NCBI GenBank assembly: GCA_029938115.1
Contig: JAPYOP010000003.1
Location: forward strand, 61,506-125,505
Direction: 5' to 3'
Length of the DNA: 64,000 nucleotides
Origin: Colwellia sp.
GTDB taxonomy: Bacteria > Pseudomonadota > Gammaproteobacteria > Enterobacterales > Alteromonadaceae
Shown here: one piece after another, positions 61,533-64,000 of the stretch
How the letters are laid out: each line of letters starts with the position of its first letter
How positions within the stretch are numbered: position 1 is the stretch's first letter
Translations under genes and position numbers: made by a program
Notes under the pieces: model-generated
Databases searched by the model: none
Seen by the model: only the letters and a program-made list of their open reading frames with translations
What the model was told of the DNA's origin: nothing

Positions 61533-62358
61533 ACTGAGCGCACTTCAACTCAACTCTAAAGCCAGTGTAGAGACAAACCTGCAAACAATTGCTAAGTTAT
61601 TAGAGAAGCTAACTCAAGAAACCGTTAGCGAGCATTTTGTGGTTTTACCTGAGTGCTGTTTGTTTTTTGGTGCAGGTGACAAAGCGCAGTTACAATTAGC
61701 GCAAAATACCCAGGTACAGCCAGCTCAAAAAATGAGTGAATTACAAATAGCATTAGGTATTTTAGCTAAAAAATATAGTGTCACTTTAATTGCTGGCACT
61801 ATTCCAATATTATCGGATGATAATGAAAAATTTACCAATAGCAGTTGCGCTTTTAGTTCAAATGGTGAGTTAATAGCTCGATATGATAAAATTCATCTAT
61901 TTGATGTAAATGTTGAAGATAATGAGAAGAATTATTGTGAATCACGTTTTACTCAAGCAGGAAAAAGCCCGCGCATAGTAAAAACACCATTCGCTAATAT
62001 TGGTTTAACAGTGTGTTTTGATGTTCGATTTCCTTCGTTATATCAAAAGCTAACGAAACTGGGTGCTGATATTATTACCGTACCGAGTGCTTTCACTCGA
62101 GTTACCGGCAAAGCGCACTGGCAAACATTATTGCAAGCAAGAGCAATAGAAAATCAAGTATATATAATTGCCGCAGGGCAAGAAGGTGTTCACGAGAATG
62201 GCCGAGAAACATGGGGACATTCTATGATCATCAGTCCGTGGGGCGAAATTTTAGCTTGCCTTGAAACAGGTGAAGGGATTATTAGCAGTGAATATATTTC
62301 AGAAGAAATTAAAAAAATTCGAGCAAGTATGCCATTGAAGCATGCTACTAAAAACTAA
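61522..62358 (+). CDS. carbon-nitrogen hydrolase (nitrilase superfamily)
   Basis: A 278-residue enzyme with the Glu-Lys-Cys triad Glu44 (VVLPECC), Lys123 (RYDKIHLFD) and Cys165 (GLTVCFDVRFP). It most resembles the Nit-type amidases that hydrolyse deaminated glutathione and related omega-amides. In gammaproteobacteria this gene often sits beside yhdP and tldD as here. Start is one of two tandem ATG codons (61522 or 61525) inside the yhdP end, so translation is coupled. tldD starts 18 bp later. Confidence 0.87.
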   Translation: MMVKLSALQLNSKASVETNLQTIAKLLEKLTQETVSEHFVVLPECCLFFGAGDKAQLQLAQNTQVQPAQKMSELQIALGILAKKYSVTLIAGTIPILSDDNEKFTNSSCAFSSNGELIARYDKIHLFDVNVEDNEKNYCESRFTQAGKSPRIVKTPFANIGLTVCFDVRFPSLYQKLTKLGADIITVPSAFTRVTGKAHWQTLLQARAIENQVYIIAAGQEGVHENGRETWGHSMIISPWGEILACLETGEGIISSEYISEEIKKIRASMPLKHATKN

Positions 62359-62376
62359 TGTTAAGTTGAATTATAA

Positions 62377-63816
62377 ATGAATAGTGTTGAACAAGTTTTA
62401 TTAGCCGATAGCCAAATTGATGATGCAGTTTTATCTAAAACATTAAAAAGTATCATGGGAAGAAAAGTTGATTTTGCTGATCTTTATTTTCAGTCTAGTC
62501 AGCATGAATCGTGGATGCTTGAAGATGGCATAGTCAAAGAAGGCTCATATAATATGGAGCGCGGAGTTGGTGTTCGCGCCATTTCGGGCGAGAAAACAGG
62601 CTTTGCCTATTCTGATGATATTTCACCTTTAGCTTTACAACAAGCCGCAGATGCTGCTAAAGGCATTGCTGACGCAGGTAAAGGTGTACAAGTTCAAGCC
62701 TTTAAACGTCAGTCACCACTTAAAATTTATCAAGCAGTCGAGCCCCTTGGCAGTTTAACGCAGGAGCAAAAAATTGATTTGTTGCATCAAGTTGAAGCGC
62801 ATGCAAGGCAGGCAGATAGCCGAGTAAGCCAAGTTATTGTTAGTTTGTCAGGTGTTTATGAAAAAGTATTGGTAGCCGCTAGTGATGGTACTTATGGCAC
62901 AGATATTCGTCCTTTAGTACGGCTGAACTGTTCTGTTTTAGTTGAAGACAATGGCAAACGTGAACGTGCTAGTGCTGGCGGTGGTGCTCGCACTGATTAT
63001 AGTTATTTCTTTGAAGTGGAGCAGGGTAAAGCGCGTTATCTTAGTTATGCCGAAGAAGCTGTTCGACAAGCACTGGTTAACTTAGTTGCCGTTGCTGCAC
63101 CCGCAGGAACTTTTCCGATAGTATTAGGAGCCGGTTGGCCGGGCGTTTTATTGCATGAAGCGGTAGGTCATGGTTTGGAAGGTGACTTTAATCGTAAAGG
63201 TTCATCTACTTTTTCAGGTAAAATCGGCCAAAAAGTTTGCTCTGAACTTTGTACTATTGTTGATGACGGGACTATGGCTGATCGCCGTGGTTCAGTAAGC
63301 ATGGACGATGAAGGTGTTGCTGGGCAATATAATGTTTTAATTGAAAAAGGCATTTTAAAAGGCTACATGCAAGATAAGCATAATGCCAAGCTGATGGGCG
63401 TTAAGCCAACCGGTAATGGCCGCCGTGAGTCTTATGCACACTTACCAATGCCTCGCATGACCAACACCTATATGTTGGCAGGCGAATCAAGCCCTGAAGA
63501 GATCATTAAGTCAGTGAAAAAGGGCATTTATGCACCTAACTTTGCCGGTGGGCAAGTCGATATTACTTCTGGTAAGTTTGTGTTTACAAGCTCTGAGGCC
63601 TATTTAATTGAAAATGGTGAAATCACTACGCCAGTTAAAGGCGCAACCTTAATTGGCAGTGGCCCTGAAGCAATGCAAAAGGTTTCAATGGTTGGCAACG
63701 ACCTTAAACTCGACGCAGGTGTTGGTGTTTGTGGTAAAGACGGCCAAAGCATACCAGTGGGCGTAGGACAACCGACTTTAAAAATTGATGAAATGACGAT
63801 TGGTGGTACGCAATAA
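62377..63816 (+). CDS. tldD: metalloprotease TldD
   Basis: A 479-residue subunit of the TldD/TldE (PmbA) zinc protease that trims unfolded or modified peptides and, in relatives, matures microcins and degrades CcdA. The metal motif is HEAVGHG (260-266; His260, Glu261, His265). Family segments [38 protein letters not shown] and [31 protein letters not shown] are present. The protein is complete in the window. Its partner pmbA is not here. Confidence 0.96.
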   Translation: MNSVEQVLLADSQIDDAVLSKTLKSIMGRKVDFADLYFQSSQHESWMLEDGIVKEGSYNMERGVGVRAISGEKTGFAYSDDISPLALQQAADAAKGIADAGKGVQVQAFKRQSPLKIYQAVEPLGSLTQEQKIDLLHQVEAHARQADSRVSQVIVSLSGVYEKVLVAASDGTYGTDIRPLVRLNCSVLVEDNGKRERASAGGGARTDYSYFFEVEQGKARYLSYAEEAVRQALVNLVAVAAPAGTFPIVLGAGWPGVLLHEAVGHGLEGDFNRKGSSTFSGKIGQKVCSELCTIVDDGTMADRRGSVSMDDEGVAGQYNVLIEKGILKGYMQDKHNAKLMGVKPTGNGRRESYAHLPMPRMTNTYMLAGESSPEEIIKSVKKGIYAPNFAGGQVDITSGKFVFTSSEAYLIENGEITTPVKGATLIGSGPEAMQKVSMVGNDLKLDAGVGVCGKDGQSIPVGVGQPTLKIDEMTIGGTQ

Positions 63817-63835
63817 AATAAAAAATAGAAATTTT

Positions 63836-63941
63836 TCGCCCACAGGTTAGCGCGGATTAACGCAGATAAAAAGCGCAATAAACACAGACTATTACTACGC
63901 TATAGTTTGATTCTTGTACATCTGCGTGAATTCGCGGGCGA
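63836..63941. repeat. palindromic repeat after tldD
   Basis: Ends TCGCCC (63836-63841) and GGGCGA (63936-63941) are inverted; inner ACGCAGAT (63870-63877 region) faces ATCTGCGT (63920-63927). ATCTGCGTGAATTCGCGGG is shared with the element at 31204-31299. Confidence 0.7.
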
Positions 63942-63953
63942 GAGATCTTTTTT

Positions 63954-64000
63954 TTGCCCACAGATTAGCGCGGATTAACGCAGATTAAAAGCGCAATAAA
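63954..64000. repeat. second, edge-truncated tandem copy of the palindromic repeat
   Basis: 63956-64000 matches 63839-63883 at 43 of 45 positions in the same orientation. The copy runs off the window, so the tandem array may be longer. Confidence 0.75.

Noticed and set aside
63836..64000. Insertion sequence terminal repeats
   Set aside because: The interval between arms is only about 100 bp and holds no ORF; a non-autonomous repeat is the better reading.

Overview
The window looks like a chromosomal segment of a marine, low-GC gammaproteobacterium of the order Alteromonadales, most likely Colwelliaceae (Colwellia or Thalassotalea type). This placement is an inference from gene content: a complete MSHA pilus locus running into mreBCD-maf-rng-yhdP-nit-tldD, a MotX sodium-motor protein beside rnr, a stand-alone PyrB, HemJ instead of HemG, and many short palindromic intergenic repeats. 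No rRNA or tRNA gene and no complete insertion sequence was seen, and I found no CRISPR array.

Left part (1-5.2 kb): accessory-looking DNA with an edge-truncated Sel1-repeat protein, three small unknown genes and a secreted esterase. A diguanylate cyclase/PhyH-dioxygenase pair on the minus strand follows, then the ribosome hibernation gene rmf behind a leader hairpin. 5.2-13.9 kb: a ten-gene minus-strand operon, moaA-mobA-moaB-moaC-moaD-moaE-modA-modB-modC-moeB, makes molybdenum cofactor and imports molybdate. It is headed by a probable Moco riboswitch and diverges from moeA. 13.9-24 kb: housekeeping genes (hemL, pyrB, hemJ, erpA), a membrane-anchored XRE regulator, a ClC chloride transporter and two more c-di-GMP proteins (GAF-GGDEF and HD-GYP). 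24-31.1 kb: motX with a sigma-28-like promoter, rnr, rlmB, a DUF945 protein and the rpsF-priB-rpsR-rplI operon.

31.3-52.4 kb: a D-cysteine desulfhydrase-like gene, then the MSHA locus in the order I, PilN-like, J, K, L, M, N, E, G, F, B, A, A-like, C, D, O, P, [PEP-CTERM gene], Q. Departures from the textbook locus are a second MshA-type pilin behind a strong terminator, a PEP-CTERM protein between mshP and mshQ, a tandem repeat in mshN, and a 1481-residue MshQ with lectin-like and duplicated domains. 52.6-63.8 kb: the cell-shape and envelope block mreB-mreC-mreD-maf-rng-yhdP-nit-tldD. The right edge is a tandem of palindromic repeats.

How the parts connect: three c-di-GMP enzymes and the MshEN (c-di-GMP-binding) domain of MshE suggest that second-messenger control of MSHA-based attachment is encoded close together, with MotX representing the motile alternative. 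I did not find an obviously unprecedented system. The most unusual features are the PEP-CTERM gene and extra pilin in the MSHA locus, the operator-like palindrome on the Moco riboswitch promoter, repeat-length variation candidates in rnr, mshN and mshL, and at least four families of dispersed intergenic palindromes.
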